A stretch of 64,000 nt of DNA from Motacilla alba alba (Eukaryota; Chordata; Aves; Passeriformes; Motacillidae). The notes beneath the pieces were generated by a model. That model worked only from the letters and a program-made list of their open reading frames with translations, did not search any database and was not told where the DNA came from. The number at the start of each line of letters is the position of its first letter. Positions within the stretch are counted from its first letter, which is position 1. Made by a program: the position numbers and the translations under genes. This document shows positions 13,065 to 23,432 of the stretch, piece after piece. Location: contig NC_052017.1 in the NCBI RefSeq assembly GCF_015832195.1, positions 68,883,801 through 68,947,800 on the forward strand, written 5' to 3'.

Positions 13065-13989
13065 AAACCAAAACCAAAATAGACAAACAGGCTCAGCAAA
13101 TGTTGAAAGCTAGAGGTGTGGTGGAGGGCTCACATTCCTTCCCTTATTGTGTAGATGCAAGACATGCCCAACCTCTGGAGGGAAACAGATGCATGGGAGA
13201 GACATGAAACTATTCCCATGGCCCAGGATGGCCATCCCTATCACTGCAACCTTCTTTTGCAGTGCTCTCTCCTATCCAAAACTGTTGTTCCAGTTGTAGG
13301 TGTGCCCATGGTGAATATTAAGCAAAACATGTCTAGATGTAAGACTCATAACCTTCTCTCCTTCACTCAGCACACTTGGCAGGTTCAGCTCAGAGCTTTC
13401 TAAAGGGCCAGTGTTTGGAAGTCTTGCTGTCTGCATTTTTTTTTCCCAGAACCTGTGCTGCTTGGACCTTCAAGCTCAAAGCCTAAGTAACAAGGAGAGA
13501 GGCAATAGTATGAAAAGCTATGTGACTCCTGCCAAAATGTGTCACTTCAAGCCACTCCATCCAAAACCCACGAGGATCTGGCCAGAGTTGAGACCTGTAA
13601 AATACAGAGATATGTGGTGCAGAGCTGATAAGAACCTTCCCTTCAAATTTGTCCCACAGCCCAAGACATTATCTACTGAATCAGACCCTGCGGGTACTTA
13701 GACGCCACTCTGCCTACTTTTTGGATCCCACTGGGATTTCGGCTGAAAACAGGTGCCAAGATGCTCTGACTCAGGCGGTTGCAGGCATGCCCAGCAGCAG
13801 AGCTACCCGTGCTCAGGGAACACGCACCTAAGGGATCGAGGCACCGACCGAGGCTGGATGGCTTCAAGGTTAGATAGTTACTCAGCACAGGGCCAAGGGG
13901 CTTTGCCACGATTTTAGGCTACGTGGCCTGAGCTCCACTTATGCCCTTGGAGTGATAAAGCTCCCCTCTGAAGCTGGCCCTCATAAAAA

Positions 13990-14160
13990 GCCATCCAGGT
14001 TTCCTCCACACTGTTCTCTTCACTTAATTTAAGTGTGCCTAATCAGGAAATCTACTTAATTGGAATATCTCTGCTAAAAATCAGGGGTGCTTACTAACAA
14101 TGACTGCATCTTGATCGGGATGGTAATATCACTTAATTGGGATGCCTTCAGGTATCTTAG
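13990..14160. promoter_or_regulatory. Candidate enhancer with three ACTTAATT sites
   Basis: The palindrome CACTTAATTTAAGTG (14021-14035) plus ACTTAATTGG at 14054 and 14131. CACTTAA is an NKX2-type core and TAATT a homeodomain core. Spacing is about 32 and 77 bp. Confidence 0.4.
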
Positions 14161-15479
14161 TGGTTTGGGTTTTTTATGTCTCAAGCTCAAGCTAGTTTTG
14201 TCTGTCTGCTCCTCATAAAACAGCTTTCAGTTCCTCCTTAGTAATGATACAGGCAAACGATGATGTAAGTTACTTGAACATTTTTTGCTTCTGGCTGTTA
14301 GTTGGTGTGGGAGGGGCAAATTACCTGTTTCTGTGGGTGTTCTTGCCACAGGGACAGTTACGGTAGTTGCAGGCTCCATCCCATGCAAACACTTCTGCCT
14401 CCGACAGCCTCCCTGTCACACAGCACCTCTCCAAAAGGCTCTAGTGAATAGAAAAATCCTGGTTTTGGCTACCTGGCAAGCTCATCTAAACTGCAGGAAA
14501 GATACCAACCAGAGTGTCCTATACCGAGTGTTCCCTTTGTAACTGACTGGTTCAGTGTTTGCAGTGTCTACAACTCTTCAGAGCAAAAGTGTGTGCTAAA
14601 GGAAAGCTGTGAATCTGCCTTTGAACCAAAAAACCACACTTATACCCCACAGTTATACATGTGCAATTATTTTTAAATGTAAGCCTTGGCTAAGAATCTC
14701 TGCCTCTATTTTAGGGGTTAACAAGTTAAACAGAATTTTTTTTTTTAATGAACTATCAAGGGTTCTTTTCTTTATGCTACGCTATCTTAAAATACCTGTA
14801 CTTGTATTTATCAAGTGTAATACCTCTGAATTGGTCATCTGCCGCTAAATGTAGTCTGGCAATCTCCTCTGCTTTGCAAAATGGGGGAACTGACCTTGCC
14901 TGGCTTGGCTGATGGCATCCTCATATGCAAACTTTAGCCATGTTGCCATCACAGTTGGCCAGCTGGTCTCACTGGAGCAGGAATTGGGGCATGAGCTGAT
15001 CAGGTGAGGTGGTGACATGCCAGAGCCACACATCCAACACACAGAGGTCTAATGAAGGGAGCTAATGTCACCTGGATTAAAAAGAAAGTCTGAAAGCTTT
15101 TTTTTATTTGTTCAAAGAAGGGACACTTTTTGGGGAGACATTGAAATGCATACTGCCAAAGCTCTTTTCTTCTTCAGTATAACTTTTCTGTTCAAATCAT
15201 GCCTACCAGTCTGTTTACAGGTCGGCAGAAATACACTGCGTGTGGCCTTACGGAGGCAGAGAGGGAGAGAAAGAATCAGAAGCTGCAGTTGTAACACACT
15301 CAGGAACTGAATGGTGACTTCTTTTACCTTTAAATGGCATGCTGCCTCATTTTGAGGGCAGAGACCTACTAGAAAATGGGGCTTGCCTAGGGTCACAGCC
15401 CATGGAACTCCCGCAGCTGTGAGTTTCAAGTTTTTGTTACACAAGGTGCATTTAAAAGATCATTTATTTCATGCATTCC
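14161..15479. other. Intergenic, no gene seen
   Basis: Nothing recognised beyond short T-runs. Confidence 0.55.
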
Positions 15480-15800
15480 CTGTGGTCTGTGGAAAATAAT
15501 AGTTACATCTTGAGAGCTCTACTTTTTAAACTATTCTTTCACCTCTTTTTATTGCACTTTGCATTTTGCAGAGTGAGACACTGTCTTCTGTATGTAAACA
15601 AGCATGGGTTATTTCCAGCAATGCACAAATAACTGCAAAGAGAGCACCTGTGGCTTCATAAAAGTGCATATTCAGATATCTGAGTTTCATTACTTATATT
15701 ACCATTGCTCACAGGAGCCTTAGAAGAGACTAGTTCTTTGTTGTGATTGCACTTAATAACCATAAAAGCCTTGTAAAACCCTTGAAATGCCTTGAAAACC
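15480..15800. promoter_or_regulatory. Candidate enhancer with a forkhead site
   Basis: TATGTAAACAAGC (15592-15604) is an excellent forkhead site. GATTGCACTTAAT at 15745-15757 repeats a 13-mer found at 7021. Repeat-free. Confidence 0.35.
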
Positions 15801-16089
15801 GTGAGTGGATGTAGCTGTGCTTGTGTATGTGTGTGTTTTCATGTAAATTTACACATCTCTGTGGCCACTCTGTGAAAGCATCTGCCTCTGGGTTTACCAG
15901 ACAGTTTTACAAAGCTGTTCCTTGGAGGTTGAACACATCAGTAATCGGACAGCAAAGGGGAGGTTAGAAAACAGAAGTACTTTTCCTGGAAACCAACTCT
16001 TTTCCCCTCGCAAGTTTTATTGGCAAGCCTGGCAACCAATAAAGACATTCCTTGGCAGAGTGAAGAATATAATGGCCTGGACACAGCTG

Positions 16090-16645
16090 GCATCGCTCTA
16101 GCGCTCACCTCCGACAGCCAGCCGCGCCCCGCGAATCCCGCCCCGCGCGGCCGCGACTCCGCAGCCCGGCGGCGGGAAGGGCTGCGCGGGGGGTGTTGGA
16201 TCCCGCGTGTGCCGGGGCTCGGGGAGCGCGGCCGGGCCGCGGGCGGGCAGGGCGCGGGCAGGTGCCCGGCGGGGCCCGGCGGCCCGGGGGCGGGCGGCGG
16301 GGGCGCGGGCGGCCCGGCAGGGGGAGCCCGAGGCCCGCGCAGCGCCCGCCCGCCGCGCAGGTGGCCGCCGGGGCCGTGCGGGGCCGTGCGCGGTGGCACC
16401 GCCGCTGCTCACCCGGGGGAAGCGGCTTGGCGGCTTCCCTCGCTGGTCCGCTGTCCCCCACGCAGGCACAGGAGCCTCGCGGGCGGGCGTCCCCCCGCGC
16501 AGCCCTTCGCGGAGGGAGGGAGGCTTCGGGCTGCCCCCCGGCAAGGGCCGCCCGCAGCGGGGCAGCGCCCGGTCGCGGCTCTCAGCAGGGCTGAGCGCCC
16601 TCACCACCGCCCCCCCATCCGCACCCCCACTAACTCTGCCGCACA
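16090..16645. promoter_or_regulatory. CpG island about 5.5-6 kb upstream of FOXC1, with paired CCAAT boxes at its edge
   Basis: Dense CpG and very high GC content begin sharply at about 16090. Just outside, an inverted pair TTTATTGG (16016-16023) and CCAATAAA (16036-16043) supplies two opposed CCAAT/HOX-type sites. It looks like a promoter of an unannotated transcript or a Polycomb-type island. No convincing ORF uses it. Confidence 0.55.
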
Positions 16646-17212
16646 CCCTCCCGAGAAAGCTTCCAGCCCTCCAAAACGAGTATGGGAAAGGCAGGCAATT
16701 ATGTATCCAGGGGCTGATCTCTATCTGCTACCTAATGACTTGCCAAGTACTTATCACTTCCCAGACTAGGAACTGTCGCTTCATTCTAATGTAAATAAAC
16801 CCTTACACAAATAAGTCTCTCCTCTCGTCTGCTAGAGCAATAGGTGGAGATGGAGCAGGACGGGGCTGCTGGGGTTCATACTCCCGGCTTCGTTGCTCCC
16901 TGTGTGTTTCCATTTATATGAATCCAGAGAATCCAATGGATTGAGCCCCCCTCCGCCCTCGCTGCCCCTCCCAGAGAAAGGAAGGAAATAAGGGAGGAAA
17001 AGGAACACAAAAGGGACAGGGGACCTTGGAAAGTAAAAGAAAAAAAAATTTAAAGTTCCATGTCTGGCTATCCTCTTGTCAGTTTAGGAGTGAATTTTTA
17101 ACAACCTGAGCCGCTCAGATGATTGTGTTTTACCAGGGGATGCCAAAGCTGGAGAACCTACCAAATAATTAAAGGTTTCTTGCGCACTTGCGGGTTTCTC
17201 TGTCTGTCTGTA

Positions 17213-17233
17213 TGTGTGTGTGTGTGTGTGTGA
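17213..17233. repeat. (TG)10 microsatellite
   Basis: Uninterrupted TG run after TCTGTCTGTCTG. Confidence 0.92.
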
Positions 17234-17249
17234 GTGCTTTACAGAATGT

Positions 17250-17700
17250 ACTTTACAGCAGAAACAACACAAGTAGTTTCCCACAGCCTGGTTTTTGTCC
17301 TTATTCTTAGTGCCTCGACATCTCTGTGACACAACCTGTGTCACAGAGACGAATTTTATGTACAACCGCGATAATTATCGTGGGAAGATTAAATGCTCCG
17401 ACCTCTTGATGGTCTCGGTTCTTCATTGTCAACTAAATGCAAAATTCCCTTCTAGATACCTAACGTGAAATTAAGGTGTTTCTCTCGTGAATGGCACGAA
17501 GCCGATGTCTGCTGCCTCATTTACTGCAAAGGATAATTTATTTCTCAGCCAAGAACGAGAGGCTAAAGATGCCACAGGGAATGGAGCGCTCATTTTCGTA
17601 TTAAGTTGTGTTATTTATGTCTCAAGATAAAAGACGCCCTGGATTGGAAAACTACCTCGGCATATTTATGGAATTGTTAACCCACGTTAATAAAATAACA
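17250..17700. promoter_or_regulatory. Candidate enhancer with hairpin and GATA palindrome
   Basis: Includes the 13-bp inverted repeat at 17321-17349 and the palindrome CGATAATTATCG (17369-17380), which overlays two opposed GATA cores and a TAATTA homeodomain core. Confidence 0.35.
17321..17349. repeat. Perfect 13-bp inverted repeat with 3-nt spacer
   Basis: Left arm TCTCTGTGACACA (17321-17333), spacer ACC, right arm TGTGTCACAGAGA (17337-17349). The arms are exact reverse complements. It could be a hairpin or a site for a dimeric DNA-binding protein. Confidence 0.95.
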
Positions 17701-17805
17701 ATCACGCCTGTTTGCTTAACTGAGTGCCACGCAAAACAGACCTTGCATTTAGAGCCCGGCTTAATTGCACAGGCTTGAGATGGCAGTGGTGCTGGTGCAA
17801 GAACG

Positions 17806-17834
17806 AGAGGGAGGGAGGGAGGGAGGGAGGAAGG
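17806..17834. repeat. (GGGA)n microsatellite
   Basis: About seven GGGA/GGAG units on the + strand, a homopurine tract 4.3 kb upstream of the FOXC1 ATG. Confidence 0.92.
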
Positions 17835-18339
17835 GATTGCTGTCACCCATGTCCAGCGGCTGCAAACAGAGAGGAGACTTTCGGCACAATAGATTTGACT
17901 ACTGGTGAAGCACAGATTTGATGCGATCAACTTCCCTCCCTGCCCCTTAAAAGGATGTCAGCGGTTTTCTCCTGTGGTGTCGCCTGCTGTTTAAAGAACA
18001 CGGAAAGCTGCATCCTGAGATGCGAAGAGACGGGCTGGGTGGCTGGTTTTTGGAGTTACAGGGACACTGCTGTGATGTTGAAGCCAAAAGAAAGGGAGTG
18101 AAGCGAAGCTCTGACTACGACTTAACATAAACAGCCCGGGGCTGGAAAGCAGTTCACCTCCAGGTCTTTGAGAGGACCGAGGAGGACAACGCACGAAGAA
18201 TTGTTTGGGTCCACCTGGGCTTTGCCCAGGTCAAATACCAGTCCCGCCGCCTACCGCTCCGATGTCATCTTTCTTTCTGACATCTTCCTAAATAAGGTTG
18301 CAAATGACCACACACACGAATCCTCGGAGGGTTTCAAGA

Positions 18340-18570
18340 CAAATACGGCTCCCCGGGCCTGAGTCTGCCCGTCGGGGCTCCCGCCCCGCCGCCGGCGTCC
18401 CTCGCCCGGCTCCTGGGAGGAGGCGGCAGCGGCCGTGTCCAGCGCCCGGGGTCCTGCGGGAGAGGGGGCCCACGGAGGCCGAGGCTGCTGCCGTCCTGCT
18501 CCGTTCCTGCGGCAGAGCCAGGCGGGGCACCTCCAAGGCGGCTGTCCCGCGCGGAGGCCAGGCTGGCTAA
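18340..18570. promoter_or_regulatory. CpG island about 3.7 kb upstream of FOXC1
   Basis: Short GC- and CpG-rich block between AT-richer flanks. No ORF with protein-like composition. Confidence 0.5.
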
Positions 18571-18704
18571 GGCGGCAGAGGTAGGGCGCCTGGGAGAGAT
18601 AGCCTTGGGTGAAGACCAAGCGCCAGGGACTCTTTCTGGGTGGTATCCAAAGACAGCAGGGGAAAACTGATCTTCCTGCCTCCCTAAACCCGTTCCTTTC
18701 CCCC

Positions 18705-18724
18705 AACACGCACACACACACACA
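18705..18724. repeat. (CA)n microsatellite
   Basis: Short CACACA run, directly visible. Confidence 0.9.
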
Positions 18725-18902
18725 AGCCCCAAATTCCACTATGAACCTTCACAATGGTGACTTTTGTGCCTCCAGCAGAGAAACCAAAGTCCTGCTGGGC
18801 TGAGGTCTGTAACTTAACACACGTTAGTTGCGTCAGTTCGCAATTATAGCATCAGAGTGGCTGTTGCAAAATACATTAGATGCAAAATGCTTCGGATTAA
18901 TG

Positions 18903-18916
18903 CCCCCCCCCCCCCC
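18903..18916. repeat. Poly(C) run
   Basis: 14 consecutive C, directly visible. Confidence 0.9.
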
Positions 18917-19199
18917 TCCTTCTCTGTACTGAAACTTCTCGGTGTTACTCCAACCTTTGCCTGTGAAACAGCTTCGCTACCGCCAACATTGTCCAGATAA
19001 AATGAAAAAGCCGCTGAAGGCTCCGGGTCTCGGAGCGGCACGTTACGGACGCTCAAGGGAGCGAGCGGGAAGCCCACGGAAATTGTTTTTAACGGCAGGT
19101 AATACCGTGGGAAAACCGGATGACCCGGGCTGCATGGAAACGTGCTAAAATGCCCTTTTTTTTCTCTTTTCCCATTTTTTTTTCCTCCTCAGCAAAACA

Positions 19200-20100
19200 A
19201 GAAAGAGGTTTTCATCTAGTCCAGTGCTTGCACATTTATTAATTCTGCCGTGGTGGGAGGAAAGGGAAAAAAAGTGTAATTAGGCAGGAGCAGGTGAAAG
19301 ATTCCAGACGATGAAATACAACAGGCTAAACGGGATAATGTATTCACCATTAAAGAACTGACATTTACTATCAAAAGGAGACCCGTTACGTTTGAATATG
19401 AAAAGGAGCAGATATTAAGCTACATAAATTACCTTCTTCACTTGACTTGAATCTCATTTCAAATACTTTTTTTTTTTTTTAATAACCAACAGATCGGTTT
19501 TGAGAGGAAAAGCCATACCTGCTAAAATACCACCAAGCAAACGATGTGCCTTTAGCACGCTCCAAAGGCATGATCCCTAAAGCAATCGATCACAGTAAAA
19601 AGTGTGGAAAGGGGGTTTCAAATCAGTGAAGCCAAAAGGGTCTTTTAAAGTATTTTTGGTGTCACAAGATCAGGATGGGTAATTCATCTCACAAACGCAC
19701 CACACACACGTCTTTCCCGTACAAATTCTACACCTTCAAATGATTTCAGCGTGATCCTTTTAGCCGATCTGTTATAACGCTAATGAAGTTTCAGAGGTAT
19801 GGGCTACAAAGCGAATGAAGAGTACTGGGTTGTATTTCGAATATCTGAAGTATTGGTAAAATGGACTACTGTGAAACAATATATGCTAATTTCACCCGCG
19901 TTTGAAGTACGAAAAGAAAATCTTCATTCTTCAAATGTAAGAGACAATTGAAATTGAAATTTAAGAAACAAAAAACCAAGCCCTCACTCTCTGTTCCCTT
20001 TGAGCTCCCGTTAAAGTCTTATTCTGATTAGAATGTTATTTCAGATAGTTAGACAAAGGCAAATCAAATCAAATCTTCACAGCAGAACCGGCCAAGAAGT
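19200..20100. promoter_or_regulatory. Candidate proximal enhancer region of FOXC1
   Basis: AT-balanced, repeat-poor sequence 2-3 kb upstream of the FOXC1 ATG with many short homeodomain-type cores (for example CATTAAAG, GCTAATGAAG). Nothing else is recognised here. Weak, based on position and sequence texture. Confidence 0.25.
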
Positions 20101-20521
20101 TAAGAGATCATTCATTTTGTTCTTCTTTTTCTCCCCCCCCCCCTATTTTTTTTCCTTTGACACACCTGACATACCACGGAATCCACTCTGAAGCAGACTA
20201 GCAACAAAATTGTGCCCTCTCCGTCTCAAAGGAGTAAAGAGATAAAGCAGGGATCCCCTCTCCCTATCACATCCCACATCACGTAAAGATTACCTGAAGG
20301 GGCGAGCTACAGACCCCGTTCAGAGAAACGCGCCCGTGTTTATAAACAGCAGAGGCAGCGGGCGCTTCTTTTGCAGACAGAGGGAGGAAAGCCCTTGGTG
20401 GCTGATTAATAAAAAGGAGCTTTGGAGGACTCGTCAAACCCTTGTCAACTGGAGGAATGCAATCTCTTCAGAAGCGTTTGGTCAGGCAGGCAGCTGGCTG
20501 AAGGCAGGGTGGTGCAGGGGC

Positions 20522-20965
20522 ACCCCACCACACACACACACACGCACGCACACACACACGCACTTTCCTCGCCGTCCCCCCGCGGGCGTGGGGGGTGGAA
20601 GGCAGCTGGGGTGAGCTTCTGGCCGGGGCGGACAGGGAGCGAGCCGGCACACCGGCATGGAGCCGGCCCGCCGACACGAGCGGCAGCCTGGGGGGAATAG
20701 GAGGAGAGAGCTCGACCGGAACGTGTGGAGAAAATAGACCGAGAAACTTACACACACAACAACAACAACAAACAAAGAAACAAACAATTAAAACCCCAAA
20801 AAAGAATAATAAGAATAATAATAATAAAGAATAAGAGAAGCAACATTCGTGGAGAAAACACGCGTGGCAGAGCGCGGGGTGCACGCGTGGGTGGAAGGAG
20901 CTCCGTGGGAAGCTCCATGTACACACATACACGTAGACACACACAAATATATATACACATATATA
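20522..20965. repeat. Cluster of simple repeats upstream of FOXC1
   Basis: Contains (CA)n with CG interruptions (20527-20563), CAA units (20755-20775), AAT units (20806-20830), and CA/TA alternation (20935-20965). These are separate microsatellites packed into about 450 bp, some 0.4-0.8 kb upstream of the core promoter. Confidence 0.9.
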
Positions 20966-21232
20966 TTGGTGAGGGCATGCACATGGTGCGTGTGCCCGGG
21001 GTGCGTGTGCGATCGCGCGTGTAAGGACGCGGGGTGTGGGCGAGCGAGAGAGGTGTAGGGCAGTGGGGCTCGGGCGGGTCGTCGCGCAAAATGCGCGGGC
21101 GCTGGAGCATCCCCGCGGGTGCGAAGTGGCCCGCGTTGTCGCGGGGCTCCGCGGCGCTCAGGGCGCCCGCGTGTGCCGTCGAGTGTGTGTGGCCGGTCTC
21201 CGAGCGCTACAACTCCCGGAGCTGCTGTGGGG

Positions 21233-21480
21233 ATTTTTTTTTCTGTCTTTTTTTTTTTTTTTTTTTTTTCCTTTCTCCTCGGTCTCTCCTTTTTTATTTT
21301 TTTTTCCCTCCTCATTCAGAGCCCGGGGTGTCTCCCGGCCCTCATTGGCCGGCCCAGCTCGGCGGGGCGGAGCTTAGCCGCCTGCAAAAGGAGGAAAAGA
21401 AAAAAAAAAAGAGAGGAAAAAAAAAAAAAAAGGGAGACCGAGAGAGGAGAGGGAGGGAAAAAAAAAGGAGAAAACTGTAA
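21233..21480 (+). promoter_or_regulatory. FOXC1: FOXC1 core promoter, TATA-less with CCAAT and GC boxes
   Basis: An inverted CCAAT box (ATTGG, 21344-21348) lies next to GGCCGGCCC, and a GC box (GGGGCGG) is at 21364-21370. The core sits between a pyrimidine-rich tract (about 21233-21312) and purine-rich tracts (21385-21437 and 21440-21473). I see no TATA box at a plausible distance. Transcription probably starts a little downstream of the GC box, leaving a 5' UTR of roughly 650-770 nt. The exact start cannot be read from sequence alone. The surrounding region is a strong CpG island. Confidence 0.5.
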
Positions 21481-22156
21481 GTGCGTAAAAAAGTTCTCGC
21501 CGTGGTGACGGATGCTCAAAAGTTCAGGAGTTTTTCCGATGCTTCCCAAAGCAGCCTGCGACTGAAAAAGAGACTGAAAAAAAGCGAGAGAGAGAGAGAG
21601 AGGGAAACTTTGCACTGGGAGATCGGGAAGGTGGATTTTTTTCTTCTTCTGCTCGCTTAAAAAAGCCAACAAAACACATCCCTCTACTTTTGTCCCTCCT
21701 TTGCAGACAACTTGTTGCAGATCCCCGTGGAACAAGGAACTGGGAGCGTGGGAGCCTCTTTGCAAAGGTTTTATTTTCTTAATACTCTTTCTGCGTTTGG
21801 AAGTTGCTTTCTCCGCTGCGATTACTTTTTTTTTTTTTTCTCCGCCGTTTTCTTTTTAAAACATTTTCCCCCTTTTTTGTCCCCCTCCTTTTTCCCCCCC
21901 TTTTTGATTTTTTTTTCCCCCTCCGCGTGGAGCGCGGGAGCTCGCCGGTGGGCTTTCCCGGGCGAAGAAGAGGAGGCTTTCGGCGCTGCCGTCGTTATTC
22001 TTCCTCCCTTTTTCCGCGCTCCGCCGGGGGGGTGGGGGGGTGGGGGTTGCCCGGCCGCCCGGTCCAGCTCGGTCCGCGGAGCGGCGGAGGGGTGGAGGGG
22101 GAAGGGACGCGCTGTTTGGTCCGGCGGGGAGGGTGGGGGAAAGCTGACGGGAGGAC
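21480..22156 (+). other. FOXC1: FOXC1 5' UTR (approximate)
   Basis: Unspliced leader inferred from the promoter motifs and the single-exon gene. It holds an (AG)n run at 21586-21602, a long pyrimidine-rich stretch at 21823-21930, and G-runs at 22026-22046 followed by further G-rich clusters up to about 22138. The G-runs are on the transcribed (RNA-sense) strand. One upstream ATG opens a short ORF at 21512. The upstream boundary is a guess. Confidence 0.5.
21512..21565 (+). CDS. Possible upstream ORF in the FOXC1 leader (17 aa)
   Basis: ATG at 21512 followed by 17 codons and a TGA at 21563-21565, reading MLKSSGVFPMLPKAACD. It would lie in the leader only if transcription starts upstream of it. 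It ends about 590 nt before the FOXC1 ATG, so reinitiation could follow. No function is claimed for the peptide. A cis effect on FOXC1 translation is the plausible role. Confidence 0.25.
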   Translation: MLKSSGVFPMLPKAACD

Positions 22157-23401
22157 ATGCAGGCTCGCTACTCCGTGTCCAGTCCCAACTCCCTAGGAGT
22201 GGTGCCGTACCTCGGCGGAGAGCAGAGCTACTACCGTGCCGCTGCGGCGGCGGCCGGCGGGGGCTACACGGCCATGCCGGCCCCGATGAGCATGTACTCC
22301 CACCCGGCCCACGAGCAGTACCCAGCCGGCATGGCCCGAGCCTACGGGCCCTACACGCCACCACCGCAGCCCAAGGATATGGTGAAGCCGCCTTACAGCT
22401 ACATCGCCCTCATCACCATGGCCATCCAGAACGCTCCCGATAAGAAGATCACCTTGAACGGGATCTACCAGTTCATCATGGAGCGGTTCCCTTTCTACCG
22501 GGACAACAAGCAGGGCTGGCAGAACAGCATCCGCCACAACCTCTCCCTCAACGAGTGCTTCGTCAAGGTGCCCCGCGACGACAAGAAGCCCGGCAAGGGC
22601 AGCTACTGGACCCTCGACCCCGACTCCTACAACATGTTCGAGAACGGCAGCTTCCTCCGCCGCCGCCGCCGCTTCAAAAAGAAGGACGCCGTCAAGGACA
22701 AGGAGGAGAAGGACCGCCTGCACCTCAAGGACCATGCCCCGCCGCGCCCGCCGCCGCCCGCCGCCGCCGCCGAGCCCGAGGGCGGCCCCGCCGGGGGCAG
22801 CGCCGCGCCGCCGCCGCCGCCCGTCCGCATCCAGGACATCAAGACGGAGAACGGCACGGCCTCGCCGCCGCAGGCCGTGTCCCCCCCCGGCGCCGCGCCG
22901 CCGCTCGGCGCCGTGCCCAAGATCGAGAGCCCCGACAGCAGCAGCAGCCTCTCCAGCGGCGGCAGCCCCCGCAGCACCCTCCCCTCCAGCCGTTCCCTCA
23001 GCCTGGAGGCCCCCGAGCCCCCGCCGCCCCCACCGCCGCCGCCGCCGCCGCCCCACCACCACGGCCCGGGCTTCAGCGTGGACAACATCATGACCTCGCT
23101 GCGGGGCTCGCCGCAGGCCGCCGCCGAGCTGGGCGCCGGCCTCCTGGCCCCCGCCGCCGCCGCCCCGCGCACCGGCATCCCGCCCGCCCTGTCCCTCGGG
23201 GGATACTCGCCGGGACACAGCTCCGTCTACGGCTCGCCCTGCGGCCAGGCGGCCGCCGGAGCCGCCGCCGGCACCTACCACTGCAACATGCAGGCCATGA
23301 GCCTCTACGCGGCGGCGGGCGGCGCCGACCGGCCCGGCCACCTGCCCTCCGCGGCCGCCAGCCCCGCCGAGGACCCGCTGCCCGAGTACGCGATGCCCTC
23401 G

Positions 23402-23432
<31 letters not shown>

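Larger units (their letters stand above)
11746..13989. other. Intergenic, no gene seen
   Basis: Holds two worn repeat remnants and the (AAAAC)n tract. No supported exon. Confidence 0.6.

Noticed and set aside
16020..16769. 249-codon open frame in the upstream CpG island
   Set aside because: It does not begin at ATG and its composition follows GC content. No homology recognised.
21712..22443. 243-codon open frame overlapping the FOXC1 start
   Set aside because: It begins at a TTG, not an ATG, and crosses the 5' UTR and the forkhead region out of frame.
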